From: Streptococcus porcinus
Lineage (GTDB): Bacteria; Bacillota; Bacilli; Lactobacillales; Streptococcaceae
DNA length: 64,000 nt
Direction: 5' to 3'
NCBI RefSeq assembly: GCF_900475415.1
Contig: NZ_LS483388.1
Coordinates: 544,001-608,000 of the forward strand
Both the position numbers and the translations under genes were made by a program. The stretch's first letter is position 1. Every line of letters begins with the position of its first letter. Shown piece by piece: positions 1 to 8,806 of this stretch. The notes under the pieces are model-generated. The model searched no databases, was not told where the DNA came from, and saw only the letters and a program-made list of their open reading frames with translations.

Positions 1-1
1 A

Positions 2-1618
2 ATTTCCCTAAGTTTTGACAATGGAATGACAGTTCTTACAGGTGAAACTGGAGCAGGTAAGTCTATCATTATTGATGCTATGAATATGATGCTAGGGGCG
101 CGTGCTAGTATTGACGTGATTAGACATGGTGCTCCAAAGGCTGAGATTGAGGGCTTCTTTTCCATTGACCATAAGGCTGAGTTGATGGTGTTACTAGAAG
201 CAAATGGTATTGATGTTCAGGATGAATTGATCATTCGCCGAGATATTTTTGCTAACGGACGTAGTGTCAGTCGTATTAACGGCCAGATGGTTAACCTCTC
301 CACATTAAAAGAAGTAGGCCAATTTTTAGTTGATATCCATGGCCAACATGATCAAGAAGAATTGATGAGGTCTGCTCACCATTTAGCAATTTTAGATGCC
401 TTTGGCGATCCAACATTTCAAAACCAAAAAGTAGCCTATCAAGAGATTTTTGACAATTACAAAAAGCTTCGCAAAAAGGTCATTGAAAAACAAAAGAATG
501 CACGTGATCATAAGGAACGCATTGATATGTTGGCATTTCAAATGGCTGAAATTGAGGCAGTCGGCTTGCAAAAAGGTGAAGATGTTTCTATTCAATCGGA
601 GAGACAGCGGCTTTTGAATCATAAACAAATCGCTGATACTCTAGCAAATGCAGCAGTTCTTCTAGACAACGAGGAGTTGTCCAGTTTGTCCAATATCCGT
701 TCTGCTATGAATGATCTTTTAGCGATAGAAACGTTTGATCCAGACTATAAATTAATGGCAAGCAATATTACGGAAGCTTACTATATTTTGGAAGATGTTA
801 ATAAAATGTTATCAGATACTGTAGATAATTTGGATTTTGATGCAGGTCGACTCCTAGAACTAGATAGTCGTTTGGATCAAATTAACAGCTTGACACGAAA
901 ATATGGTGGAAATGTCGATGATCTCTTAGATTACTACAGTAATATTGAAAAAGAATATCAGCTTTTGACGGGCAGTGAAAGTTCAGATGAAGAGCTAGAA
1001 ATACAACTCAAAAAAGTAGAAAAAGATTTAATCGGCCAAGCTCATATTTTAAGTCAGGAGCGACATAAACTGGCACATCAATTAGAAACAGACATCAAAC
1101 AGCAGCTAAAAGATTTATATATGGATAAAGCTAATTTTGAAGTGCGTTTAACTCCTTCAAAGTTTAACCGAAATGGTAATGAAACTGTTGAGTTTTATAT
1201 TTCAACAAATCCTGGTGAAGGCTTTAAGCCCTTAGTTAAAGTGGCTTCAGGTGGTGAATTATCACGCTTGATGTTAGCCATAAAGGCAGCTATTTCAAGT
1301 AAGGAAGACAAAACGAGTATTGTCTTTGACGAGGTTGATACGGGAGTGTCTGGGCGTGTTGCGCAGGCTATTGCTCAAAAAATTTATAAAATTGGAAAGA
1401 ATAGTCAAGTACTTGCCATTTCACATTTACCGCAGGTTATTGCCATTGCAGATTATCAGTATTATATTTCTAAAGAAAGCAAGGCTGATACCACAGTTTC
1501 AAAAGCAAGCTTATTAGACGACGATCAACGTGTGGAGGAAATTGCTAAGATGATTGCGGGTAATGACATAACGGAAACAGCACGCCAACAAGCACGGGAT
1601 TTATTACAGAAAAAGTGA
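2..1618 (+). CDS. recN: DNA repair protein RecN, 5' end missing
   Basis: RecN is an SMC-like ATPase that acts early in double-strand break repair and natural transformation. The frame is open from the first bases of the window (ISLSFDNG precedes the first ATG at 26), so about 20 N-terminal residues lie outside. Walker A GETGAGKS follows directly. A long helical middle part forms the coiled coil. Near the C-terminus come the ABC signature VASGGELSRLM and Walker B IVFDEVDTG. The stop is at 1616-1618. The ATG at 26 is internal, not the start. The product is typical in length for the family once the missing residues are added. The identification is firm; the upstream context is not visible. Confidence 0.96.
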   Translation: MSLSFDNGMTVLTGETGAGKSIIIDAMNMMLGARASIDVIRHGAPKAEIEGFFSIDHKAELMVLLEANGIDVQDELIIRRDIFANGRSVSRINGQMVNLSTLKEVGQFLVDIHGQHDQEELMRSAHHLAILDAFGDPTFQNQKVAYQEIFDNYKKLRKKVIEKQKNARDHKERIDMLAFQMAEIEAVGLQKGEDVSIQSERQRLLNHKQIADTLANAAVLLDNEELSSLSNIRSAMNDLLAIETFDPDYKLMASNITEAYYILEDVNKMLSDTVDNLDFDAGRLLELDSRLDQINSLTRKYGGNVDDLLDYYSNIEKEYQLLTGSESSDEELEIQLKKVEKDLIGQAHILSQERHKLAHQLETDIKQQLKDLYMDKANFEVRLTPSKFNRNGNETVEFYISTNPGEGFKPLVKVASGGELSRLMLAIKAAISSKEDKTSIVFDEVDTGVSGRVAQAIAQKIYKIGKNSQVLAISHLPQVIAIADYQYYISKESKADTTVSKASLLDDDQRVEEIAKMIAGNDITETARQQARDLLQKK

Positions 1619-1690
1619 TGGCAAATTGAATAAGAAGAAAAGGACTAGGAATTATTTTCTTTTTGCAACCTAACCTTAAGCAGGAGTGCT

Positions 1691-1719
1691 TTGATTTATT
1701 TGTCAATCAATGCTAAAAT
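1691..1719 (+). promoter_or_regulatory. Probable promoter of degV
   Basis: TTGATT (1691-1696), a 17-bp spacer and TAAAAT (1714-1719) with an upstream TG extension. Predicted transcript start near 1726, about 30 bases before the favoured degV ATG. Confidence 0.6.
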
Positions 1720-1755
1720 ATTAAGAAATAGACTAGTAATAGAATGGAAACAACT

Positions 1756-2595
1756 ATGGGAAATATTAAGATTGTTACAGATTCATCAATTACAATAGAA
1801 CAAGACCTAATTGATAAATATGATATAACTGTCGTGCCTCTCTCTGTGATGATTGACGGGAAGCTTTATTCTGATAATGATTTAAAAGAAGAAGGACAAT
1901 TCCTCAAGTTAATGAAAGCTAGCAAGCATTTACCAAAGACCAGTCAACCACCGGTAGGACTGTTTGCGGATTATTATGAGAAATTGGTTGCGCAGGGTGC
2001 TAGTGAGATTATTGCTATTCATTTAAATCCAATCCTATCAGGAACTATTGAAGCGTCACGGCAAGGTGCTGAGATTGCCGGTGCTTCAGTTCATGTTCTA
2101 GATTCATCTTTTACGGATCAAGCACTAAAATTCCAAGTCCTTGCTGCTGCTAAGTTAGCCCAAGCTGGAGCTTCCTTGTCTGAAATATTAGCCAAGGTTG
2201 AAGAAGTTAAAGAAAAAACGAGACTCTACATTGGCGTATCCACATTAGAAAATCTAGTAAAGGGTGGCAGAATTGGTCGTGTTACAGGAGCGATTAGTAG
2301 CTTATTGAATATTCGCCTTTTAATGGAGTTAATACCTGATCAATTGCAGCCAATTGCAAAAGGAAGAGGAAATAAAACCTTCTTTAAATGGTTGGAAAAT
2401 CACATGCAAGAGATAGCTAAAAAGCCAATTGCAGAACTTGCGATTTCTTATGCTGGTGATAGGGAACTAGCCGATCAGCTTTTAGAGAGAATCAGACCTT
2501 TTTACAAGGGAGAGGTATCTGTACAAGAGACTGGCTCTATCATTCAAACTCATACAGGAGAAGGCGCCTTCGCCGTTATGATTAGATATGAGTAA
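1756..2595 (+). CDS. DegV family fatty-acid-binding protein
   Basis: DegV/FakB-type proteins bind a fatty acid and present it to the kinase FakA for phosphorylation, feeding phospholipid synthesis. The N-terminal IVTDSS motif, the S/T-rich lipid pocket segments ([16 protein letters not shown]) and the KGGRIGR motif in the second half are those of the family. I prefer the ATG at 1756 ([11 protein letters not shown]) because GGAAAC lies about 7 bases before it. The in-frame ATG at 1744 has no ribosome binding site. The 3' end overlaps the next gene by 8 bases, so degV and the YpmR/YpmS-like genes are likely one operon. Which fatty acid it prefers cannot be told from sequence. Confidence 0.9.
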   Translation: MGNIKIVTDSSITIEQDLIDKYDITVVPLSVMIDGKLYSDNDLKEEGQFLKLMKASKHLPKTSQPPVGLFADYYEKLVAQGASEIIAIHLNPILSGTIEASRQGAEIAGASVHVLDSSFTDQALKFQVLAAAKLAQAGASLSEILAKVEEVKEKTRLYIGVSTLENLVKGGRIGRVTGAISSLLNIRLLMELIPDQLQPIAKGRGNKTFFKWLENHMQEIAKKPIAELAISYAGDRELADQLLERIRPFYKGEVSVQETGSIIQTHTGEGAFAVMIRYE

Positions 2596-3430
2596 GAAGG
2601 ATTTACTAAAAGGAAGCCTCTGTTTTGTCCTAGCCTTCCTGATTTTTTCCCTTGTTTTAAATTTGCTTATACCAAAATCACGGTCCCAATTAAAGGCCAG
2701 TGATTTTTTAAATCAGGAAAAAGTTCATATTAATTATATTGCCATCGGGGATTCCCTGACAGAAGGGGTAGGAGACTCTACTAATCAAGGTGGCTTTATT
2801 CCCCTCTTATCTAAAGATTTGGAATCACACTATCATGTTACTGTAAATGCTCAAAACTACGGTATTTCTGGTAATACAAGCCAGCAAATAGTAAAACGCA
2901 TGCAGAATGATGAAGCACTTAAATCTGACCTAAAAAAAGCTCAAATCATGACTCTCACTGTAGGGGGGAATGATGTGATGGCGGTTATTCGAAAACACTT
3001 ATCTCATCTTGAAATAGAAACTTTTGATCAACCTATGACAGAGTATCAAGAAAGGTTGAGTCAGATTATTACATTAGCTAAAAAAGCTAATAAAGATATT
3101 CGTATCTATGTTTTAGGTATTTATAATCCCTTTTATTTAAATTTTCCAGAAATAACAAAAATGCAAGATGTAGTGAATAATTGGAATCACAGAACAAAGA
3201 TAACCTTATCCCAATTTAAATATGTTCATTTCGTTCCTATTAACGATCAACTCTATAAGGGGATTGATGGAAAAGAAGGAATTGTTCACTCAGAAGGTGA
3301 TAAGAAAAGTGTCCTAAATGATGTATTATATGCAGGTGATCATTTTCATCCTAATAATATTGGTTATCAGATAATGTCCGACGCTGTATTGGAGGCAATC
3401 AAAAAACATGAAAAGAAACTCAAACATTAA
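2588..3430 (+). CDS. SGNH/GDSL-family esterase, YpmR-like
   Basis: A membrane-anchored SGNH hydrolase. Residues 8-28 form a hydrophobic N-terminal segment. Block I is [10 protein letters not shown] with the catalytic Ser, block III is GGND, and block V is DHFHPNN with the catalytic Asp and His near the C-terminus. The catalytic domain should face outside the cell and hydrolyse an ester, but the substrate is unknown. It overlaps degV by 8 bases and the following gene by 23 bases. The same pairing of an SGNH protein with a YpmS-type protein occurs in Bacillus (ypmR-ypmS), which supports a shared envelope function. Confidence 0.88.
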   Translation: MSKKDLLKGSLCFVLAFLIFSLVLNLLIPKSRSQLKASDFLNQEKVHINYIAIGDSLTEGVGDSTNQGGFIPLLSKDLESHYHVTVNAQNYGISGNTSQQIVKRMQNDEALKSDLKKAQIMTLTVGGNDVMAVIRKHLSHLEIETFDQPMTEYQERLSQIITLAKKANKDIRIYVLGIYNPFYLNFPEITKMQDVVNNWNHRTKITLSQFKYVHFVPINDQLYKGIDGKEGIVHSEGDKKSVLNDVLYAGDHFHPNNIGYQIMSDAVLEAIKKHEKKLKH

Positions 3431-4004
3431 TTGGTGGAAATGGGCTTTTCTCCTTCTATTAGCCCTAAATTTAGCTTTTTGTCTTGTAATAGGTAGTCGC
3501 TTGATTCAAATTCGAGAACCAGAAACAGAGCAAATCAAGGTTCAAAAACAGAAGGCGATTAAAGTTGGAACGATCGATTCTAACCGTCAGCAATTGAATC
3601 AAACTGTAGCTAGTTTTTTGAAAGATAACCAGACTAAGGATTTGACTTACAATATCTATGCTGGATCGTCTTCTATTATTTTTGAGGGCAAGTACAGACT
3701 CTTAGGATACGAAGTTCCTCTTTATGTCTACTTTCAGCCGATTGCCTTAGCCAATGGGAACGTTCAACTGCAAGTTTCATCAATTTCTGCTGGAACTTTA
3801 CCTTTGCCTGAGTCAGAAGTATTACAATATGTAAAATCGAGTTATGATTTACCAAACTTTGTAACTGTTAATGCCAAAAAATCATCTTTAATGATTGACC
3901 TTAGTAAAATTAGGAGTAATACTCCACTTTTTCTAAAGGCTAAAAAACTTGACTTAATTAACGACAAAATAAGTTTTGATATTTACAAGAAATCGTCAAA
4001 ATAA
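3408..4004 (+). CDS. YpmS family (DUF2140) membrane-anchored protein
   Basis: A 198-residue protein with one N-terminal transmembrane segment (about residues 11-30) and an extracellular beta-rich domain. Phrases such as YRLLGYEVPLYVYFQPIALANGN and the LPLPESEVL stretch are characteristic of the YpmS/DUF2140 family of Firmicutes. Function is unknown. It starts inside the 3' end of the SGNH gene (23-base overlap), so the two are translationally coupled and probably work together at the cell surface. Confidence 0.85.
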   Translation: MKRNSNINWWKWAFLLLLALNLAFCLVIGSRLIQIREPETEQIKVQKQKAIKVGTIDSNRQQLNQTVASFLKDNQTKDLTYNIYAGSSSIIFEGKYRLLGYEVPLYVYFQPIALANGNVQLQVSSISAGTLPLPESEVLQYVKSSYDLPNFVTVNAKKSSLMIDLSKIRSNTPLFLKAKKLDLINDKISFDIYKKSSK

Positions 4005-4014
4005 CGTTAAATAC

Positions 4015-4043
4015 TTGACCTATAAGCTTTTTTTAGATATCAT
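4015..4043 (+). promoter_or_regulatory. Probable promoter of hup
   Basis: TTGACC (4015-4020), a 17-bp spacer and TATCAT (4038-4043) just after the ypmS-like gene. The leader of about 40 bases ends in a strong GGAGG ribosome binding site. Confidence 0.55.
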
Positions 4044-4092
4044 TGTAACTGTTAAAGCATATTGCTTATTAATTAATTGGAGGATTTGTTAA

Positions 4093-4368
4093 ATGGCTAA
4101 CAAACAAGATTTAATCGCAAAAGTTGCAGAAGCAACTGACCTTACTAAAAAAGATTCAGCGGCAGCTGTTGACGCAGTATTTGCTGCAATTGAAGGCTTC
4201 CTTTCTAAAGGTGAAAAAGTTCAATTAATCGGTTTTGGTAACTTTGAAGTGCGTGAACGTGCAGCTCGTAAAGGCCGTAACCCACAAACTGGTGCAGAAA
4301 TTGAAATCGCTGCATCAAAAGTACCAGCTTTCAAAGCAGGTAAAGCTCTTAAAGACGCAGTTAAATAA
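4093..4368 (+). CDS. hup: DNA-binding protein HU
   Basis: The histone-like protein HU, 91 residues, the normal length. It begins [20 protein letters not shown] and carries the conserved core [21 protein letters not shown], where the beta-arm inserts Arg/Pro residues into the DNA minor groove. It is the single-type HU of streptococci, essential for nucleoid organisation. The start follows a strong GGAGGA ribosome binding site. Codon use is strongly biased to preferred codons, as expected for a very abundant protein. It has its own promoter and ends at a strong terminator, so it is monocistronic. Confidence 0.98.
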   Translation: MANKQDLIAKVAEATDLTKKDSAAAVDAVFAAIEGFLSKGEKVQLIGFGNFEVRERAARKGRNPQTGAEIEIAASKVPAFKAGKALKDAVK

Positions 4369-4381
4369 TTTTTACTTAAAG

Positions 4382-4426
4382 ATCCTTATCACATCAGATT
4401 TTCTTGATGATGATAAGGATTTTTTT
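4382..4426 (+). terminator. Rho-independent terminator after hup
   Basis: Perfect 10-bp stem ATCCTTATCA (4382-4391) / TGATAAGGAT (4411-4420) followed by TTTTTT. Confidence 0.9.
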
Positions 4427-4581
4427 GTTGAGAGAGTAAAATTAGTCATGGTTAATTTTGTGTGTTTTTCCTGCCTCTTTAACATATTATAAAGCGTGTT
4501 TCACCCAGTGTTGTAGAAGATAGACTCCATTTCTCCATCTAGTAAGTTTAAATGATAGAATTTAAGAATGGGTCGGTAATT

Positions 4582-4620
4582 TTGGTAGCGCTTGCAATAG
4601 GAGGACTGTTTTGGTATATT
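4582..4620 (+). promoter_or_regulatory. aphA promoter overlapped by a cre-like site
   Basis: TTGCAA (4592-4597), a 17-bp spacer and TATATT (4615-4620) form a good sigma-A promoter. TTGGTAGCGCTTGCA (4582-4596) differs at one position from the CcpA consensus WTGNAANCGNWNNCA and covers the -35. Carbon catabolite repression of the acid phosphatase is the inference. Confidence 0.6.
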
Positions 4621-4673
4621 AGCTAAGGGAGTAACGCCCCTTATATTTATCTTTTAATATTTTGGAGGTTCTT

Positions 4674-5411
4674 ATGAAGAGAAGGTTAATGAGTAGTCTT
4701 TTGATTTTGGGGATTATTGCAACATCATCCACAGTAGTTAAAGCGAGTGGACCCAAAGTAGCTTATACGCAAGAGGGGGTGACAGCACTTTCTCAAAATG
4801 CTAAGGATAAAGTGAAGACTATTTCTATTGAAGCTATTCAAAAAAGTCTAGATGGTAAGAAACAAACGACCGTAAGCTTTGATATTGATGACACATTACT
4901 TTTTAGTAGCCAATATTTTCAGTATGGAAAAGAGTATGTCACTCCAGGATCTTTTGATTTTCTTCATAAACAAAAATTTTGGGATCTTGTTGCAAAGCGG
5001 GGAGATCAAGATTCTATTCCTAAAGAATATGCAAAAAAATTAATTGCTATGCATCAAAAACGAGGAGATAAAATTATCTTTATCACAGGAAGAACTAGAG
5101 GCTCAATGTATAAAGAGGGTGAAGTTGATAAAACAGCGAAAGCATTAGCCAAAGACTTTAATTTAGATAAACCAATTGCTATTCATTATACCGGAGATAA
5201 AGCCATTAAACCTTATAAGTATGACAAATCATATTATATTAAGAAATACGGCTCAGAAATCCACTATGGTGATAGTGATGAGGATGTTCATGCAGCAAGA
5301 GAAGCAGGTGCTAGACCCATTAGAATTTTAAGAGCACCTAATTCCACAAACTTACCATTGCCACAAGCTGGAGGATATGGGGAAGAAGTTTTAGAAAATT
5401 CGGCTTATTAA
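4674..5411 (+). CDS. aphA: Secreted class B acid phosphatase, AphA-like (HAD IIIB)
   Basis: A 245-residue non-specific phosphomonoesterase of the HAD superfamily. An N-terminal signal peptide ends near VVKA-SG. The nucleophile motif is FDIDDTLLFSS (Asp about 70, acid/base Asp 72), followed by IFITGRT and the Mg-binding YGDSDEDV. The tail RILRAPNST ... LPQAGGYGEEV matches enterobacterial AphA closely. It should release phosphate from nucleotides and organic phosphates outside the cell. The start at 4674 has GGAGG six bases upstream. The TTG at 4662 lies inside the ribosome binding region. AphA is best known from Gram-negative bacteria, so a horizontally acquired or patchily kept gene is possible. 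Confidence 0.92.
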   Translation: MKRRLMSSLLILGIIATSSTVVKASGPKVAYTQEGVTALSQNAKDKVKTISIEAIQKSLDGKKQTTVSFDIDDTLLFSSQYFQYGKEYVTPGSFDFLHKQKFWDLVAKRGDQDSIPKEYAKKLIAMHQKRGDKIIFITGRTRGSMYKEGEVDKTAKALAKDFNLDKPIAIHYTGDKAIKPYKYDKSYYIKKYGSEIHYGDSDEDVHAAREAGARPIRILRAPNSTNLPLPQAGGYGEEVLENSAY

Positions 5412-5714
5412 TCATTTTATTACTGAAACTTTAGCAACTTTCCATCAGGCATATTTCGTAGTTTAAAAATGATAAGTTCATCCTTTATAAGCTCTTATAG
5501 CAATAAAGTTTCTACTCGGCAATATTTATGAAAGTGTATCAGCTTAAAAAGAGAAAAATAATCTCATTTAAAGATTCTTATCTTATTAAGTTTTGATAAT
5601 GCTAACAAGGTCTTAGAATTCTATTTCTCAATTTAACAGGTTTCATCAATCATGTCATCTGTTCCTAATAGCATTGAGCGGAGCTCCAAATAGAGAGTAG
5701 TAGCTAGACAAAAG
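5412..5714. other. Non-coding AT-rich gap after aphA
   Basis: No reading frame with a plausible start, no RNA gene and no strong hairpin recognised here. It separates the plus-strand aphA from the minus-strand secreted-protein gene. Confidence 0.5.
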
Positions 5715-5747
5715 AAAAGCCGCCCTATCGGTCTAAGAGCGGCTTTT
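5715..5747 (-). terminator. Bidirectional terminator of the minus-strand secreted-protein gene
   Basis: Stem AAAAGCCGC (5715-5723) / GCGGCTTTT (5739-5747), with a U-run in either direction. It sits 22 bases after the minus-strand stop and can also stop read-through from aphA. Confidence 0.85.
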
Positions 5748-5769
5748 TGTCTTATTTAAGGAGTCTTAA

Positions 5770-6111
5770 TTAGTCAAAGGATACTTGTTTTGGTGCAAGT
5801 TCATCAAAGAAGGCTTCAACATGAGCTTTTACTTTGTCTTCTGGTTGAGATTTGAATTTCTCTAAAAGTTCTGCATAATTTTCATCTGTAATCTCTAAAT
5901 ACAATTCCGCCTCGTCAACATCAACGTTTTTCTCTTTTAAAAGATCTAATAACTCTTGACGGCTGTTATCTTTTACGTCTGAACGAACTTCAGTGTTTAC
6001 ATTTCCAACTTGATCTGCGTTGACAATTTGAGTTGAAGCAGTAAGGCATGCTGCAGCTAATGCTAAAGCAGCGATTGTAGACATTGCAAATTTTTTGCAA
6101 ATTAGTTTCAT
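5770..6111 (-). CDS. Small secreted protein of unknown function
   Basis: A 113-residue protein with a clear signal peptide: basic start MKLICKKF, a hydrophobic Ala/Leu-rich core, and likely cleavage at IVNA-DQ. The mature part (about 80 residues) is acidic, has no cysteine, and looks helical (repeated ELLDLLKEKN / YAELLEKFKSQ patterns). I do not recognise the family. A strong GGAGG ribosome binding site precedes the ATG. A TTGACA -35-like hexamer lies at 6204-6209 (minus), but the matching -10 is poor. It stands alone between two plus-strand genes and has its own terminator, so it is a single-gene unit. Confidence 0.8.
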   Translation of the reverse strand: MKLICKKFAMSTIAALALAAACLTASTQIVNADQVGNVNTEVRSDVKDNSRQELLDLLKEKNVDVDEAELYLEITDENYAELLEKFKSQPEDKVKAHVEAFFDELAPKQVSFD

Positions 6112-6550
6112 AAAAAAGTTTCCTCCATTTTCGGCTAGGTATACCGTTAATTTCTGTGACAGAAAACTATCACAAGTTTATTTTAATTCATAACTCTCTT
6201 TTTTGTCAAATTATTTTGTAATATATTTGATGCAAATTATTTTTAAATTAAAAATTTTTGACCTAAAATGAATGTTATGCTTGCGTCTGACCAAATTTTT
6301 CGAGTCTTCATTTTAACTTTAGAGACATAGTTAAGCTAATGTAAAGCAGATCTTACTTCTTTATCTAAAAATTATATGTAAAGGTATGAAAAGACAACAG
6401 ACTGCCTACTAGCGTAAAAGCTGATATACAAACTAAGTGTTTTTAATGTAAACGTAAGGAAAGATAAGGTTATGTACTAGTAATGATAAATTTTTGACTT
6501 CTTATCGTTCCTTCTTTTGATAATGATATTTCTCCAAAATTACTTAGCTG
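6112..6550. other. Long AT-rich gap before pmtA
   Basis: The first 100 bases hold the leader and promoter region of the minus-strand secreted-protein gene. The rest has no convincing gene. Two loosely similar stretches (around 6378 and 6450) look like degenerate repeats at most. Confidence 0.45.
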
Positions 6551-6585
6551 GTCAAGTTATTTAGAATTATTCTAAATAACTTGAC
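6551..6585. repeat. Perfect inverted repeat containing a PerR-like box
   Basis: Two 15-base arms, GTCAAGTTATTTAGA (6551-6565) and its exact complement (6571-6585), around five bases. The centre TTAGAATTATTCTAA (6561-6575) differs from the PerR consensus TTATAATNATTATAA at two symmetric positions. The right arm contains the -35 of the pmtA promoter. Confidence 0.7.
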
Positions 6586-6609
6586 TTTTTTATTTAGAAT
6601 TATTATAAT
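6581..6609 (+). promoter_or_regulatory. pmtA promoter with overlapping PerR box
   Basis: TTGACT (6581-6586), a 17-bp spacer and TATAAT (6604-6609). TTAGAATTATTATAA (6594-6608) lies across spacer and -10 and differs from the PerR consensus at one position. pmtA is known as a PerR-regulated gene in S. pyogenes, so repression relieved by peroxide or iron status is expected. Confidence 0.8.
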
Positions 6610-6657
6610 TAAAGTGAGTTAAATAGTGAGAAAATTTCTAATCTGGAGGGAAGAGAA

Positions 6658-8511
6658 ATGGCTTGGATTAAAGGGCATATTCGTTTAGTGGAAACACTTA
6701 TTTGCCTGTTATTGATTTTAGTAGGTTTACTACTTTTAAGAAGGTATACTGGCTTAGCTTCAGTTTTTTTTATACTGGCTTTTTTGCTTGGTGGTTATGA
6801 ATCTGCAAAAGAAGGTCTTCATGAGTTGTTTGTTAAGAAGCATTTGACTGTTGATATTTTAATGGTTTTAGCTGCAGTAGGTGCAGGTATTATCGGTTAT
6901 TGGTTAGAAGGAGCTTTATTGATTTTCATTTTCTCCCTTTCCAATACCTTGGAAGAAATGGCTATGGAAAAAAGTAAACATGCTATTTCAGCATTGATGA
7001 ATCTTACACCAGATACAGCACGCAGAATTCGAGATGATGGAAGCGTTGAAGAAGTTGAAACCAAAGCTTTAAAAGTTGGTGACAAATTGCAAGTACGAAA
7101 AGGTGAGTCCATTCCAATTGATGGTGAGTTACAAAGTAACTTTGGTCAATTTGATGAATCAATGATTACGGGTGAGTCTGTCACTGTTGAGAAAACTTAT
7201 AAGGATTCCTTAATTGGGGGCACAATTAATGAAGGGCAAACTGTTGAAATGATAGTAACTGTAGAGAATGAGGACACTTTATTTGCTAAAATTGTCAATT
7301 TAGTAGAGTCTGCCCAAACTCAAAAAAGTCGCACAACAACTTTCATTGAAAGTCTAGAAAACCATTATGTTAAGGCTGTCCTTCTCTTAGTACCACTTTT
7401 TATCCTATTTTGTCACTTGATTCTTGCTTGGCCTTGGTTGGATTCTTTTTACCGAGGAATGGTTTTACTGACAGTAGCTTCTCCCTGTGCTTTGATAGCT
7501 TCCTCAACACCAGCAAGTCTATCAGCTATTAGCCGAGCTGCAAGAAAAGGTCTAGTCATCAAGGGTGGTGATATTGTTGATAAAATGGGTGATATTAAAG
7601 CAGTTGTTATGGACAAAACCGGAACCTTGACTCAAGGCAAACCTTCAGTAGTAGATAGCTATTATATTGGTGATAAATCAGAAATTGACACAATTGTGAA
7701 AGCAGCGGAGGAAATGTCCATCCATCCTATCTCACAGGCGTTATTGGATTACATTGGTGAAGGTATCCATCTTAGTCCTATTCAAGCAGAGGAAATTTCT
7801 GGTAAAGGTTTTATGGTGACAAGTAATGGTCAAGAATGGCGGATCGGAAAGAAATCTTTTATACTAGAAAGAGTAACTCACATTGAGCATATTGAGCCTG
7901 AAATTGACATGTTAGAGAGTCAAGGTAAAACCCTTATATTTGTTAGTAAAGAAGATGACTTAATGGCTTATTATGCCTTACTTGATGACATTAAGGAAGA
8001 GTCTCTAAAAGCGATTAAGATGCTGCATGCTTTAGATATTAAGACTGTCATGTTAACAGGTGATCAAGAAAGAACAGCCCATTATGTGGCTAAAAAATTG
8101 GGTATCGATGAAGTCGTTGCTAATTGTATGCCACAAGATAAAGTTGTTAACCTTGCTAAAATTAAAGAAAGGTATGGTTTTGTGGCTATGGTTGGCGATG
8201 GGATTAATGATGCGCCAGCTTTAGCTCAGGCAGATGTATCTTATGCTATTGGTTCAGGAACAGATATTGCAATGGAAAGTGCTGATAGTGTTATCATGGA
8301 AGATTTGACGAGAATTCCATTTTCAATCAAATTATCAAAAAAAATGAAAAGAATAGTGAAGCAGAATATTATTTTTGCTCTATCTGTTATTAGCCTACTG
8401 ATCCTAGCGAATGTTTTCCAAGTTGTAAATTTACCATTAGGTGTCGTTGGTCATGAAGGATCTACGATTCTTGTTATCTTGAACGGTTTACGTTTATTGT
8501 CTTTTAAATAA
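6658..8511 (+). CDS. pmtA: P1B-4-type metal efflux ATPase PmtA
   Basis: A 617-residue heavy-metal P-type ATPase without an N-terminal metal-binding domain. The membrane metal site is SPC (275-277). The phosphorylated Asp is in DKTGTLT (D319). The hinge is GDGINDAPAL, and the last helix has HEGST (from H599), the hallmark of the P1B-4 subgroup. In S. pyogenes PmtA exports ferrous iron and protects against oxidative stress; that role is transferred here by similarity. The ribosome binding site GGAGGG is 8 bases from the ATG. Two PerR-like boxes at the promoter support the assignment. Confidence 0.93.
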   Translation: MAWIKGHIRLVETLICLLLILVGLLLLRRYTGLASVFFILAFLLGGYESAKEGLHELFVKKHLTVDILMVLAAVGAGIIGYWLEGALLIFIFSLSNTLEEMAMEKSKHAISALMNLTPDTARRIRDDGSVEEVETKALKVGDKLQVRKGESIPIDGELQSNFGQFDESMITGESVTVEKTYKDSLIGGTINEGQTVEMIVTVENEDTLFAKIVNLVESAQTQKSRTTTFIESLENHYVKAVLLLVPLFILFCHLILAWPWLDSFYRGMVLLTVASPCALIASSTPASLSAISRAARKGLVIKGGDIVDKMGDIKAVVMDKTGTLTQGKPSVVDSYYIGDKSEIDTIVKAAEEMSIHPISQALLDYIGEGIHLSPIQAEEISGKGFMVTSNGQEWRIGKKSFILERVTHIEHIEPEIDMLESQGKTLIFVSKEDDLMAYYALLDDIKEESLKAIKMLHALDIKTVMLTGDQERTAHYVAKKLGIDEVVANCMPQDKVVNLAKIKERYGFVAMVGDGINDAPALAQADVSYAIGSGTDIAMESADSVIMEDLTRIPFSIKLSKKMKRIVKQNIIFALSVISLLILANVFQVVNLPLGVVGHEGSTILVILNGLRLLSFK

Positions 8512-8521
8512 ATTAGGAAAC

Positions 8522-8550
8522 TTGATTCTTACTTTGAAAGTGTTTATACT
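8522..8550 (+). promoter_or_regulatory. Possible promoter for the small membrane protein after pmtA
   Basis: TTGATT (8522-8527), a 17-bp spacer and TATACT (8545-8550), 33 bases before the ATG at 8584. Confidence 0.45.
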
Positions 8551-8583
8551 AGTACTAGGAGATTTGTATAGAAAGTAGACCAC

Positions 8584-8790
8584 ATGATAAAATTAGGAAT
8601 CGAAGCTGTTATAATAGGATTAGCCATTTTTTCAATTGTAAAAGTCATTATTTTTATTGTCCTATCGGAGAAATTTTTACCCAAAAATAAAGTCAGAAAA
8701 AATAAAAAGAATCCTAAAACCTATTATTTGAAAAGAGGTAGTCAAAAAATTAGTTCTGCTGAAAAATATAAAAGAGATTATTTTAGATAA
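8584..8790 (+). CDS. Small single-pass membrane protein, unknown
   Basis: A 68-residue ORF with one N-terminal transmembrane helix (about residues 5-28) and a very basic cytoplasmic tail (KNKVRKNKKNPKTYYLKRG). The topology fits the positive-inside rule. No family recognised. It lies 72 bases after pmtA, has a possible promoter of its own and a terminator directly behind it, which favours a real gene. The ribosome binding site is poor (AGGAG is 20 bases away). It may be a minor accessory protein of the metal-efflux unit, but that is only a guess from position. Confidence 0.5.
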   Translation: MIKLGIEAVIIGLAIFSIVKVIIFIVLSEKFLPKNKVRKNKKNPKTYYLKRGSQKISSAEKYKRDYFR

Positions 8791-8806
8791 GAGAGTCTCT
8801 TAAGAT

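Noticed and set aside
6375..6480. Two loosely similar stretches (around ATGTAAAGGTATG and ATGTAAACGTAAGG) as direct repeats
   Set aside because: Too many mismatches in AT-rich DNA to support a repeat element.
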